In this document: one piece after another, positions 18,027 to 26,120 of the stretch
Position numbering within the stretch: position 1 is the stretch's first letter
Layout of the letters: every line of letters begins with the position of its first letter
Origin: Pandoraea sp. ASV26
Lineage (GTDB): Bacteria; Pseudomonadota; Gammaproteobacteria; Burkholderiales; Burkholderiaceae
Length of the DNA: 39,912 bases
Direction of reading: 5' to 3'
Assembly (NCBI RefSeq): GCF_016428915.1
Contig: NZ_JAELTP010000048.1
Location: 1 to 39,912, forward strand
Notes under the pieces: model-generated
Databases searched by the model: none
The model's input: the letters and a program-made list of their open reading frames with translations, nothing else
Told to the model about the DNA's origin: nothing
Program-made: the position numbers and the translations under genes

Positions 18027-18056
18027 CGACACCGGCCGGCTTGCCCGCCGGTGTCG
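18027..18056. repeat. 10-bp perfect inverted repeat between emrB and hxlR
   Basis: cgacaccggc and gccggtgtcg pair perfectly around a 10-nt loop, about 66 bp upstream of the HxlR-family start. No T-run follows. It may be a weak terminator of emrAB or an autoregulatory site. Confidence 0.45.
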
Positions 18057-18121
18057 ACGCGCTTATGCTCACTTGCATGGTAATAGGCAGCGTCGGCACT
18101 CTCCGAACGCGAGGAATCCTT

Positions 18122-18703
18122 ATGCATCGAAAGACATTCCGCGATATGCAGTGCCCCATCGCCCGCAGCCTTGAGCGCGTGGGCGAGTGGTGGAGCATTT
18201 TGATTCTGCGCGAGGCGGGTTATGGCACGACCCGCTTCGACGACTTCCAGCGCCGGCTCGATATTGCGCCGAACATGCTGACGCGGCGGCTGAATGCACT
18301 GGTCGAGGAAGGCTTGCTGGCGCGCCGCCAGTATTGCGACCGTCCGCCGCGCTTCGAATATGTGCTCACCGATGCGGGCAGAGATTTCCGGCCGGTGCTC
18401 TCGGCGCTCCTCGCATGGGGGAATCGGCACTTTGCACCGGAGGGCATCTCGGTCCAGCTGATCGACCGGGAGACGGGGCAAGTCGTTGAGCCGGTCGTGA
18501 TCGATGCGGTAACGGGGGCGCGCCTGGACCCGAAGCGACACATTCCCACCGCCGGGCCGGTGGCCAATGAGGGCACGCGTAAGCGACTTGCCCGGGCGGC
18601 CGCCTTTGCGACTGGCGAGCCGTTCGACGAGGGCGTGACGCAGGGCGACGCGGAAACCAGCGCCAACGGTAGTGCCGTTGCCGACGAGGCGGCCGTGCGC
18701 TGA
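18122..18703 (+). CDS. HxlR-family winged-helix regulator with C-terminal extension
   Basis: HxlR/YodB regulators are dimeric repressors or activators that often sense thiol-reactive compounds. Residues 1-105 match the family: a conserved cysteine (Cys11) in CPIARSLERVGEWWSILILR, the recognition-helix region RFDDFQRRLDIAPNMLTRRL, and a wing around RPPRFEYVLTDAGRDF. The C-terminal about 88 residues form an extension beyond the usual about 110-140, acidic and Ser/Ala-rich at the end. The start ATG 18122 was chosen over an upstream in-frame ATG because gaggaa lies just before it and the family begins there. It follows emrB by about 210 bp and could regulate the pump. It converges with the MHYT gene with only 22 bp between stops. 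Confidence 0.9.
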   Translation: MHRKTFRDMQCPIARSLERVGEWWSILILREAGYGTTRFDDFQRRLDIAPNMLTRRLNALVEEGLLARRQYCDRPPRFEYVLTDAGRDFRPVLSALLAWGNRHFAPEGISVQLIDRETGQVVEPVVIDAVTGARLDPKRHIPTAGPVANEGTRKRLARAAAFATGEPFDEGVTQGDAETSANGSAVADEAAVR

Positions 18704-18725
18704 TTCAGTGACGGCGGATGGCCGC

Positions 18726-20900
18726 TCAGGCCAGGGCCGGCGCGTCGGAGATGTCGGAGACCCCCGGCAAGGGCGAGCCACCCGACCCACCCGGCGTGCT
18801 CGGCGCGCCCGGCAGTGACGCCAGCAGGCGGGCGAAGGCTTCGCTCGTGAGGGGCTTGCCGAGCAGGAAGCCTTGCAACTCGTCGCAATCGAGGGTCTTG
18901 AGGGCCTCGCGCTGCGACGCCGTCTCGACCCCTTCGGCCACCACATCCATATCCAGCGAGTGCGCCAGCGCGATGATCGCGGACACCACGGCGCTGCCTT
19001 CGCGGCCACAGGTGTCGAGTCCGTTCGTGAAGAATCGGTCCATCTTCAACTGCTTGACGCGGAAGCGCTGCAAGTACGCCAGACTCGAATACCCCGTGCC
19101 GAAGTCGTCGATAGCCACTTCGAAGCCGTGATCCTGAAAGGCGCGGATCACGTCGATGGTGTGCTGGGCGTCGAACATCGCCACCGTCTCGGTGATCTCG
19201 AACATGAGCCGGTTGCAGGCGATGCCTGCCGCATCCACGATCTCGACGATGTTCTCCACCAGCGACGACTGCGCCATCTGGCGCGGCGAGAGGTTGATCG
19301 CGACCTTCACGGGCGGCAGCCCGGCGGCGTCCCATTCCTTGATGTGCTGACAGGTGGCGCGCACGACCCAGTAACCGATCTGGACGATCTGGCCGGTGCG
19401 CTCCGCCACCGGAATGAAGTCGACCGGTTGCAGCTCCCCGAAGGTGGGATGGGTCAGGCGCAGTAACGCTTCGGCACCCGCCAGCGCTTCGGTGTCGCCC
19501 CGGTACTTCGGCTGGAAGTGCAACGAAAAATACTGCTCGCTCTCGGCGTCGTGCAGCGCCTGCTGGATTTCCCACGTGCGCTGGGCGGCGGCGTTCATGC
19601 TCGGCTCGAAGTAGCGGTAGATGCCGCGTCCGGCGCGCTTGGCCTCGTACATGGCGGTGTCGGCGTGCTTGAGCAGCACGTCGATGCTGTCGCCGTCTTC
19701 CGGGAAGAGCGCGACGCCGATGCTCGGCACGACGTGCAGCGACTGGTCGCCGACGCGAAGCCCGTCGCGCATGTCGTCGAGCAGGCGTTGTGCCACGCGT
19801 CCCGCGACTTCCGGCGACGACAGCGAGCCCAGCAGCACCACGAACTCGTCGCCACCCAGTCGGGCGACCACATCGTCACCGTTCACGTTCTTGCGAAGAC
19901 GCTTGGCGAATGCGCGCAGCACGTCGTCGCCCACGTTGTGGCCGAGCGAGTCGTTGATGGTCTTGAAGCCGTCCAGATCCATGAAAAGCACGGCGAAACG
20001 GCGCTGGTCGCGGCGGGAATTGATGAGCATGCGGGCCGCGGCGTCATGCAACGCCCGGCGGTTGGGCAGATCGGTCAGGGCGTCGTACGTCGCCATGCGG
20101 GCGATCTGCGTATTCAGTTGCAGTACGGAGTTGGCCAGAAAACTGGTGCGGGCGTCGAGGCGCGAGACGAGCAGGGTGGTGACGAGAATCAGGAAGGTGA
20201 ACAGGCTGACGGTCGTCACCAGCCACTGCGAGCTGACCCCGCCGGCTGCGCCACAAATGGCGCCTGGGGCGAAGTTGGCTGCCGCCATGCCGGTGAAGTG
20301 CATGGCCGTGATGGCCAGCCCCATGACCCCAGCGGCGGCAACCCGCTTGGCCATGACGTAACGCAGGCTACCGTCGCGCAACGTCCGTGCGATCCACAGT
20401 GCGGCGGTGGCGGCGGCAATCGCGATCATGATCGACGCTGCAAAGAGTGCCGGATCGTATTCGATCGCCGGGTTCATCTTCATGGCTGCCATGCCGCTGT
20501 AGTGCATGGCGGCGATGCCCAGGCCGAGTGTGACGCCGGCGCAGGCCAGTCGCCACTTCGTGAAGCGTTCGTTGGCGATCAGCCAGAGCGCTGCCCAGGA
20601 GATGGCGATGGCGATGGCGAGCGAACCTGCCGTGAGGGCGGGATCATAGCCCAGCGGCAGCGTGGCCTTCGACGTCAGTGGCGACCAGGCGGGCGACAGC
20701 GACAGGGCCAGCATGCCGATGAAGTGCATCGACCAGATGCCGATACCCATGGCGGTGGCGCCCACGGCAAGCCACGCGTGGCGCATGCCACGGTGAACCA
20801 GGAGGTAGATGCGACCCGAAAGGTCGAGCGCCGTGAAGGACGCCAGCACTGCAACGGCAAGTGATAACGCAACGAGCCAACCACTGTACGAACTGGACAT
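18726..20900 (-). CDS. MHYT-GGDEF-EAL c-di-GMP signalling membrane protein
   Basis: Seven membrane helices with three MHYT motifs (SMHFIGM from 57, AMHYSGM from 131, AMHFTGM from 199), thought to bind copper and sense O2, CO or NO, are followed by GGDEF and EAL domains. The GGDEF motif (349-353) is intact, but the product-inhibition site is absent (NGDD in place of RxxD). The EAL domain keeps the phosphodiesterase set: E477-A-L, N in NLSPRQ, E in ITETV, DDFGTGYSS at 598-606, K/D in KMDRF, EGVET and QGFLLGKP. It is therefore probably an active c-di-GMP phosphodiesterase, perhaps GTP-tuned or bifunctional. The C-terminal tail is Gly/Ser/Pro-rich. Length (724) is normal for the YkoW/NbdA-like class. 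The ribosome binding site is weak. Confidence 0.93.
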   Translation of the reverse strand: MSSSYSGWLVALSLAVAVLASFTALDLSGRIYLLVHRGMRHAWLAVGATAMGIGIWSMHFIGMLALSLSPAWSPLTSKATLPLGYDPALTAGSLAIAIAISWAALWLIANERFTKWRLACAGVTLGLGIAAMHYSGMAAMKMNPAIEYDPALFAASIMIAIAAATAALWIARTLRDGSLRYVMAKRVAAAGVMGLAITAMHFTGMAAANFAPGAICGAAGGVSSQWLVTTVSLFTFLILVTTLLVSRLDARTSFLANSVLQLNTQIARMATYDALTDLPNRRALHDAAARMLINSRRDQRRFAVLFMDLDGFKTINDSLGHNVGDDVLRAFAKRLRKNVNGDDVVARLGGDEFVVLLGSLSSPEVAGRVAQRLLDDMRDGLRVGDQSLHVVPSIGVALFPEDGDSIDVLLKHADTAMYEAKRAGRGIYRYFEPSMNAAAQRTWEIQQALHDAESEQYFSLHFQPKYRGDTEALAGAEALLRLTHPTFGELQPVDFIPVAERTGQIVQIGYWVVRATCQHIKEWDAAGLPPVKVAINLSPRQMAQSSLVENIVEIVDAAGIACNRLMFEITETVAMFDAQHTIDVIRAFQDHGFEVAIDDFGTGYSSLAYLQRFRVKQLKMDRFFTNGLDTCGREGSAVVSAIIALAHSLDMDVVAEGVETASQREALKTLDCDELQGFLLGKPLTSEAFARLLASLPGAPSTPGGSGGSPLPGVSDISDAPALA

Positions 20901-21310
20901 ATGAAAACCAACCGAAAAGTCCCGCTTAACTGGTTATCGGCAAGGGTGGCCAATAGTTGAGGGTGCGTGTCGGAATTTTTCCGACAACGCGCTGCTCACT
21001 GCGTCCAATGCGACGGGAGCAGGGAATCGGCCGATGTCCGCGCGCGTCGCGCCGATGCTCGACAGTGCCGATGCCATAGTGAATAATCCGTTCATATCCG
21101 CCCCGGCCCCCGTTCTCTCGGCAACGCCCGCCCTAGCGGCGTCTTGCTTGCAACGTGTCGGTGGCACCCCGTCTCGACCACAAAATCTGGGCGCTGAATT
21201 CTGGAGCAGGTGAGGGCGGAATATGCCAGCCCTCGATTTTGCCTGATTTCCGTGGGATTTCCTCGCACTGCGTCAATCTTGATGGGCAACTTGCCCGCAG
21301 GAGCCGTGAT
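20901..21310. other. Divergent control region of MHYT and DUF2252 units
   Basis: This 410-bp gap contains no convincing gene, although an in-frame extension upstream of 21311 is open. It should hold the promoter of the MHYT-GGDEF-EAL gene (-) and of the small ORF, DUF2252 and cyclase unit (+). The main structure seen is the 19-bp perfect hairpin-like dyad at 20968-20986. Confidence 0.5.
20968..20986. promoter_or_regulatory. Perfect 8-bp inverted repeat upstream of MHYT gene
   Basis: tgtcggaa and ttccgaca pair perfectly around ttt, 68-86 bp upstream of the MHYT-GGDEF-EAL start. The tight 3-bp spacing suits either an operator or a short RNA hairpin in the leader. Confidence 0.5.
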
Positions 21311-21481
21311 ATGCGCATTCGCATGGGGCTGTTGCAAGTGCTGGTGGTGTGTGGATTGGCTGTGCCGCCTGGCATCCCGGCCGTCGCGGCATCGTTTGCC
21401 TCGTCCTTATCCTCTGGCGCATCCGGCGCATCCGACTCTCCGAGCGCATTGCAAGCACAAGGAGCTGGCCATGTCCGCTAA
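21311..21481 (+). CDS. Small putative exported peptide (56 aa)
   Basis: This short ORF is not a recognised family. Its start ATG is preceded by AGGAG at 21299-21303 with 7-bp spacing, which is a very good ribosome binding site. The product begins with a typical signal peptide (MRIRMGLLQVLVVCGLAVPP, then a likely cleavage after AVAA) and continues as a short Ser/Ala/Gly-rich tail. Its last 11 bp overlap the start of the DUF2252 gene, so its translation could be coupled to that gene. It could be a genuine microprotein or a translated leader. Confidence 0.5.
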   Translation: MRIRMGLLQVLVVCGLAVPPGIPAVAASFASSLSSGASGASDSPSALQAQGAGHVR

Positions 21482-22997
21482 GTCGTCATCCGCGTTGCCG
21501 TTGCGCACGGCGCGCGCTAGTGCATCTTCTGCGCTCACGCCACCCGCAGCGCCCGTCACGGCCCCTCCGCCACCCGATACTCCGCCCCCACCGCTGGTGC
21601 CCTTCGAGACCCGCGTCGCCGTCGGGCGCAAGCTGCGAGACAAAACGCCCCGGAGCAGTCATGCGCATCTCGGCAACGTCGACCGGGACATCGTGGAGTT
21701 GCTGCGCATCAGCAGCGAGGGGCGTGTCAGCGCGCTCGTGCCGTTGCGCTATGGACGCATGCTGGCCTCGCCCTTCGCGTTCTACCGGGGCAGCGCCATC
21801 GTTCAGGCGCACGATCTGGCGGGCACGCCCAATACCGGCCTCATCATGCAGATCTGCGGAGACTGCCATCTGGCCAACTTCGGCGGGTTCGCCACGCCCG
21901 AGCGCACGCTGATCTTCGATCTGAACGACTTCGACGAGACCGCCCCCGGCCCCTGGGAATGGGATCTAAAGCGTCTGTGCGTGAGCCTGATGCTGGCCGC
22001 CCGGCAATTCGGCTTCGGCGACACACTGGGTGTCGAGATGGTGCGTACCGCGGTGCAAACTTACGCGCGACGTCTGGATGAATACGCCCACATGTCGACC
22101 ATCGCGCTATGGCACGAGCAGGTGACGTTCGAGCGCATGCTCGGTCTGGCTCAGACCGATCGTGTGCGCGAGGGCGTCAAGCGCGGCATTGCCCGGGCCA
22201 CCGGGCGCACGCACGAAAATGTGCTGCCCAAGTTCGCCCAGCACGTTGGCGATCATTGGCAGATCCGCGACTCCCCGCCCACGGTTTTCCATGTCCACGG
22301 CGCAACATCGCTGTTCGGCCCGGAGGACGACTGGCTGGGCCTCGGAGACTGGCGTACGCTGTTCGAACCCGTCTACAAGAGTTATGTGAGTTCTCTGTCG
22401 CCCGATCGGGCCCACATGCTCTCGAGTTATACGCAGCAGGATCTGGCGTTCAAGGTCGTGGGGGTCGGCAGCGTCGGTACACGGTGTCTGGTATTGCTTA
22501 TGATGGACGCCCACGAGCAGCCGCTTTTCCTCCAGTTCAAGGAGGCAACGAAATCGGTGGTCTCGCGGTTCTTCAAGAGCGTCACGCCCAAGAACGATGG
22601 ACGTCGCGTGGTCGAAGGGCAGCGTCTCATGCAGGCGGCTTCCGACGCCTTTCTGGGCTGGGGTTCGGGCCCGTTCGGCCGGTGCATCTACGGACGCCAA
22701 TTGCGCGACATGAAGATCTCGGCCCAGTTCGAGCTGTTCCGGGCCGACGGCTTCCGGGAATATGCGGGCCTTTGCGGATGGGTGCTCGCGCGCGCGCATG
22801 CGAAGGCGGGCGGGTGTGCGGCGGAGCTGGTCGGTTACGTGGGCAAGGGCATTCGCCTGAGCGAGGCGCTGGTCCATTACGCGACGGATTACGCCGATCA
22901 GGTCGAGCGCGACTACAAGGTGTTTCGCAAGGCATGTCGCGACGGGCGACTCGAAGCACGCACCGATGTCGACATGGCCGCCGACTTCATGGCATGA
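21471..22997 (+). CDS. DUF2252 family protein, kinase-like motifs
   Basis: DUF2252 proteins are widespread and uncharacterised. The 508-residue product has a Pro-rich N-terminus (about residues 23-45), then the family core. Two motifs resemble the catalytic loop and metal-binding loop of aminoglycoside or choline kinase-like enzymes: CGDCHLANFGG (D131, H133, N136) and IFDLNDFDET (148-157). A later strand with FLQFKEATKS could carry an ATP-binding lysine. A small-molecule or protein kinase activity is an inference from these motifs. The ATG at 21471 has AAGGAG at 21459-21464; the upstream open frame is Cys/Trp-rich and not family-like. It is followed after 63 bp by a diguanylate cyclase and overlaps the small exported ORF. 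Confidence 0.87.
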   Translation: MSAKSSSALPLRTARASASSALTPPAAPVTAPPPPDTPPPPLVPFETRVAVGRKLRDKTPRSSHAHLGNVDRDIVELLRISSEGRVSALVPLRYGRMLASPFAFYRGSAIVQAHDLAGTPNTGLIMQICGDCHLANFGGFATPERTLIFDLNDFDETAPGPWEWDLKRLCVSLMLAARQFGFGDTLGVEMVRTAVQTYARRLDEYAHMSTIALWHEQVTFERMLGLAQTDRVREGVKRGIARATGRTHENVLPKFAQHVGDHWQIRDSPPTVFHVHGATSLFGPEDDWLGLGDWRTLFEPVYKSYVSSLSPDRAHMLSSYTQQDLAFKVVGVGSVGTRCLVLLMMDAHEQPLFLQFKEATKSVVSRFFKSVTPKNDGRRVVEGQRLMQAASDAFLGWGSGPFGRCIYGRQLRDMKISAQFELFRADGFREYAGLCGWVLARAHAKAGGCAAELVGYVGKGIRLSEALVHYATDYADQVERDYKVFRKACRDGRLEARTDVDMAADFMA

Positions 22998-23060
22998 GTG
23001 GAAACACCGGCGTGGCATTCGGCACACCGAACCGGACGATTGACAAAGGAGTTTCGGAAT

Positions 23061-24605
23061 ATGCCGACTCATCGGTGGCGAGCACGCATCGCCCTAACAG
23101 GCAGGATGGCGGTGCGCTGGCTATTCCGAACCCCGACGTTGATTGTCTGGATCGGTGTCGGCATCTCGCTGCTGGTCATGGCGGTGGCCGTGGCATTGTT
23201 ATACGAGGGGCGCCTGTTGGTGATCGCTCGTGCGGCGGACAACCAGCGCAACATTGTCGAGGTGATGGAGCGCGATCTGGAGCTGAATTTCCAGCTTTAC
23301 GAGGCGTCGCTCGACGCCGTGGTGTCGCTGCTCGCACGCGCGGATATTGAAGCGCTTCCCCCCTCGCTGCGCCGCGAACTGATCTTCGAGAGGGCCGGCG
23401 CGTCGCGCTATGTCGGCTCACTGGTCGTGCTCGACGAGCAAGGCAATATCGCCATCGACGCCGACAGCGAGCACCCACGGAATTTCAATTTTTCGGATCG
23501 CGATTACTTCAAGGTGCACCGCGATAACCCGCACGTCGGCCTGTTCGTGAGCGGGTTTCTCCAGTCGCGCCTGCGTGAGAACGCGCCAACCATGGTGCTG
23601 AGCCGGCGGATCACACGTCCGGATGGGTCGTTTGGCGGGGTCGTCTCGCTGGCGGTCGACATCGCGTACTTCCGCAATCTGTTCGATCATATTGAAGTGG
23701 GAAAGCAGGGTGTCATCCTGCTGCTGGGCAAGGACGGTTCCATTCTGATGCGCAAGCCTTATGACCCCAAGGTGATCGGGCTCACAATGGCGCAGACGGG
23801 CCGCTATGAAGCCCTTCCGGCCGCGCGTGACGAACGGCGCATCTATCCCATCCGTTTTCTCGGCCGCGACAGCCTGATGTCGCGCCGGTTTCTGAGCGTT
23901 GTGCCGCTTACGTTGATTGTCGTGACGTCCAGCGAAGATATTCTCGCCCCCTGGCATCGTCGGGTGGTCGAGTTCGGCGGCCTGTTTCTGTTGCTCAATG
24001 TGGGGTTCGTCGGCACCTCGATGCTGTTGGCGGCCCAGTTGCGGCGGCGTTTGCGGGCCGAGCGCGAGTTGCGTCTGCTGGCACGGACCGACGGGCTGAC
24101 AGGATTGTCGAATCGCCGTTCGCTCGACAAGATTCTCGCCAACGAGTGGCGTCGCATGCGTCGCTCGGGCGGTGCGATGGCCGTGGCCTTCATCGACATC
24201 GACTGGTTCAAGCGCTACAACGACACGCACGGCCATCAGGCGGGCGACGCCGCGCTGGCGGCCGTGGCCGGTGCGATCGGGGCGGCGCTGCAACGTCCCT
24301 CCGACGCCGCCGGGCGGTACGGCGGGGAGGAGTTCATCGTCGTCTTGCCCGACACCGACACCCTCGGGGCACAGCGAGTCGCCGAGGGCATTCGTCTGGC
24401 CGTCGACCGGCTCAACCTCGAGCACGCGTCGAGCGATTTCGGTCATGTCACGGTCAGCGTCGGCGTGGCGTGCCGCACGCCGCAAGGAAAAGAACCCGTC
24501 GATGTCCTCATCAAAGCCGCCGACGACGCGCTCTACCGCGCCAAGGAAACCGGTCGCAACCGGGTCATCGTCGCCGCGCCGGACGACAGGCCGTCAAGCG
24601 GGTAA
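23061..24605 (+). CDS. Membrane diguanylate cyclase with periplasmic Cache domain
   Basis: The 514-residue protein would make c-di-GMP in response to a periplasmic ligand. Membrane segment 1 (about 26-48) and segment 2 (about 305-327) flank a periplasmic dCache-type domain with the hallmark FSDRDYF (145-150) and GVVSLAVDI. The GGDEF domain starts at about 335; the active site is GGEEF at 421-425, and the inhibitory I-site RPSD is present at 412-415, five residues before it. It is thus a complete, product-inhibited cyclase. AAAGGAG at about 23045-23051 supports ATG 23061 rather than the GTG at 22998. A strong terminator follows, so it ends the unit begun by the small ORF and DUF2252. Confidence 0.93.
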   Translation: MPTHRWRARIALTGRMAVRWLFRTPTLIVWIGVGISLLVMAVAVALLYEGRLLVIARAADNQRNIVEVMERDLELNFQLYEASLDAVVSLLARADIEALPPSLRRELIFERAGASRYVGSLVVLDEQGNIAIDADSEHPRNFNFSDRDYFKVHRDNPHVGLFVSGFLQSRLRENAPTMVLSRRITRPDGSFGGVVSLAVDIAYFRNLFDHIEVGKQGVILLLGKDGSILMRKPYDPKVIGLTMAQTGRYEALPAARDERRIYPIRFLGRDSLMSRRFLSVVPLTLIVVTSSEDILAPWHRRVVEFGGLFLLLNVGFVGTSMLLAAQLRRRLRAERELRLLARTDGLTGLSNRRSLDKILANEWRRMRRSGGAMAVAFIDIDWFKRYNDTHGHQAGDAALAAVAGAIGAALQRPSDAAGRYGGEEFIVVLPDTDTLGAQRVAEGIRLAVDRLNLEHASSDFGHVTVSVGVACRTPQGKEPVDVLIKAADDALYRAKETGRNRVIVAAPDDRPSSG

Positions 24606-24631
24606 TTCGTGGGAATTGTCCGATGTAATTG

Positions 24632-24683
24632 ATGGCGTCTGTCATGGGAATGGCTATGCGCTCCCGTTCAGACGCCATTTTTT
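24632..24683 (+). terminator. Rho-independent terminator after the diguanylate cyclase
   Basis: atggcgtctg and cagacgccat form a perfect 10-bp stem. The 27-nt loop holds its own short ggga/tccc stem. Six T follow at 24678-24683. Confidence 0.88.
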
Positions 24684-24722
24684 GTCCTTCCGAGTTACTT
24701 TCGCTGTATCTCTCAAGCCTTT

Positions 24723-24753
24723 GATTTTCATTTGAATTTCTCAATTGAAAATC
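24723..24753. promoter_or_regulatory. AT-rich 31-bp interrupted palindrome upstream of first BON gene
   Basis: gattttca and tgaaaatc are perfect 8-bp arms; after one mismatch, ttga and tcaa add 4 more inner pairs. It lies 150-180 bp before the BON gene in AT-rich DNA between the cyclase terminator and the stress-protein run. It could be an operator or part of the promoter region. Confidence 0.4.
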
Positions 24754-24904
24754 GACGTCACCACGGCGTTGCGTCGTTTGCCAGCGTCCGCCTACACATC
24801 TTTCAGATTTAGCCGATTCACCGAATGAAACCGGCTATCTACAATCGATTTCAACAAGTCCGGTGCCAGAGGCAATAGCACGCACGGCGGTCGAGGAGGT
24901 TGTC

Positions 24905-25444
24905 ATGGCGAAGCGCATTTCCCCATCGCGGAAGCCGTCTGCGCCGCTGTGGATTGACACTTCTGATCCGCCGGGGGTCGACCGGCCGGAAGGCGCGCAA
25001 GGAGGTGAGGTGGCACCGAACCGTAGTCAGACCGAGGACAAGCATCTGTCAGGCGAGGCCGAGCAGGCCGCAGGGAGCAGGGGCCGTGGTAGTGACGACC
25101 CAGGGCGCGCGAATGCCGGCGTGAGGGGCAAGCCGCAAAAGACGGCAAGTGCCACCGTTCATGCCGGCTCGCATGGCCCGTCGCCCGCCGATATCACGGT
25201 GCGTGACGACGTTCGCAAGGCGTTGGCCGAAGCGCGCGACCTTGAGGTCTCACACGTCGAGGTGACGGTGACATCGGGACTGGTATTGCTCACGGGCTTT
25301 GTTCCCGAGCGCTGGATGCAGCACGTGGTGCAGACCGTCGTCTCGAAAGTCCCTGGCGTGAAAGGGGTGGACAACCAATTGCATGAGCGCCGCGAAAAGG
25401 CAATGAGCCGTCCGGGCGAGAGTCAGGAGGGGCACAAGATCTGA
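24905..25444 (+). CDS. BON-domain protein, cytoplasmic-type N-terminus
   Basis: BON domains are small alpha/beta modules that bind phospholipid or peptidoglycan and are found in OsmY and related stress proteins. In this 179-residue protein the BON domain covers about residues 97-160 (ADITVRDDVRKALAEARDLE, later GLVLLTGFVP and VPGVKGVDNQL). The first about 95 residues are polar, Gly/Pro/Arg-rich and probably disordered, with no signal peptide. GAGGAGG directly before supports ATG 24905. It heads a run of small stress-type genes. Confidence 0.85.
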   Translation: MAKRISPSRKPSAPLWIDTSDPPGVDRPEGAQGGEVAPNRSQTEDKHLSGEAEQAAGSRGRGSDDPGRANAGVRGKPQKTASATVHAGSHGPSPADITVRDDVRKALAEARDLEVSHVEVTVTSGLVLLTGFVPERWMQHVVQTVVSKVPGVKGVDNQLHERREKAMSRPGESQEGHKI

Positions 25445-25694
25445 CGTCATCGAGTGACGTCGCCGATTTGAAGCAGGCAGTACCGCAGTCCAGAACATTC
25501 GGGCATCCGGGGCGCGGGTTTGAACGACGCGCGCGCCGGAGGCCGGTGACAAGGCAAGACCGGGCATCTCCGGGCGAGGAGATGTATCACCAATGACTCG
25601 GTCGTCGCACGGGTGCCGCACGTCAATCGTGCAGGAGGTGACGCCCAAGGCAGCAATGCCACTGATGTGACGATCTAATTTCGGGAGGTCAACA
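25445..25694. other. Leader region before osmY-like gene with two hairpins
   Basis: The 250-bp gap has no convincing gene. It has two hairpins: catctcc-gggcga-ggagatg at 25565-25584 and gcacg-tcaat-cgtgc at 25618-25632. Directly after the second comes aggaggtga (25633-25641), a full-length Shine-Dalgarno sequence with no start codon at proper spacing. It may be a structured leader of the BON gene. Confidence 0.4.
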
Positions 25695-26054
25695 ATGAAA
25701 CAATCGAACCTGTTCAAGCTCATCATCGCCGGTGCACTCGCAACGACGGGCATCGCAGCCCACGCCCTCGATCAGGGCGGCATCATCAAGATTGCGGATA
25801 ACTCAGGCGCCAGCGGCGTGATGAGCGATGCGGGCCGCAAGATCGACGACTCGGCCCTTACCGCCAAGGTCAAGGCGGAATTGCTCGCCAAGAAGGACGT
25901 TCCGTCGACCAAGGTCCACGTGAGCACACGTCAGGGCGTCGTGCATCTGACCGGCTCGGTACCGCAGTCGGCCCAGCGCACGCTCGTCGTGGACACGGTC
26001 AAGGGCGTTGACGGCGTGGTCGACGTCAAGGACGACATCAAGGTAATGAAGTAA
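25695..26054 (+). CDS. Periplasmic BON-domain protein, OsmY-like
   Basis: The 119-residue protein carries a Sec signal peptide (MKQSNLFKLIIAGALATTG, cleavage near AHA before LDQGG) and one BON domain at about residues 50-118, with DSALTAKVKAELLAKKDV and GVVHLTGSVP. OsmY-like proteins are induced by hyperosmotic or stationary-phase stress and act as periplasmic chaperones or lipid-binding factors. GGGAGG at 25683-25688 is a strong ribosome binding site 6 bp before the ATG. A PRC-barrel gene follows after 66 bp. With a single BON domain it is half the size of E. coli OsmY. Confidence 0.9.
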   Translation: MKQSNLFKLIIAGALATTGIAAHALDQGGIIKIADNSGASGVMSDAGRKIDDSALTAKVKAELLAKKDVPSTKVHVSTRQGVVHLTGSVPQSAQRTLVVDTVKGVDGVVDVKDDIKVMK

Positions 26055-26120
26055 CTCGGATTCGCCATGTCGAGGGCGCGATGTCTCGCGCCTCGACTTC
26101 ATCGGACGAAGGAGGGAATC

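Noticed and set aside
19518-20864. 448-codon antisense frame over the MHYT-GGDEF-EAL gene
   Set aside because: Translation is rich in Gln, His, Gly and Arg with no domain; the opposite strand carries three intact catalytic or sensor domains.
21210-21470. N-terminal extension of DUF2252 by 87 codons
   Set aside because: The segment is Cys/Trp/Pro-rich and unlike the family; the ATG at 21471 has an excellent Shine-Dalgarno sequence.
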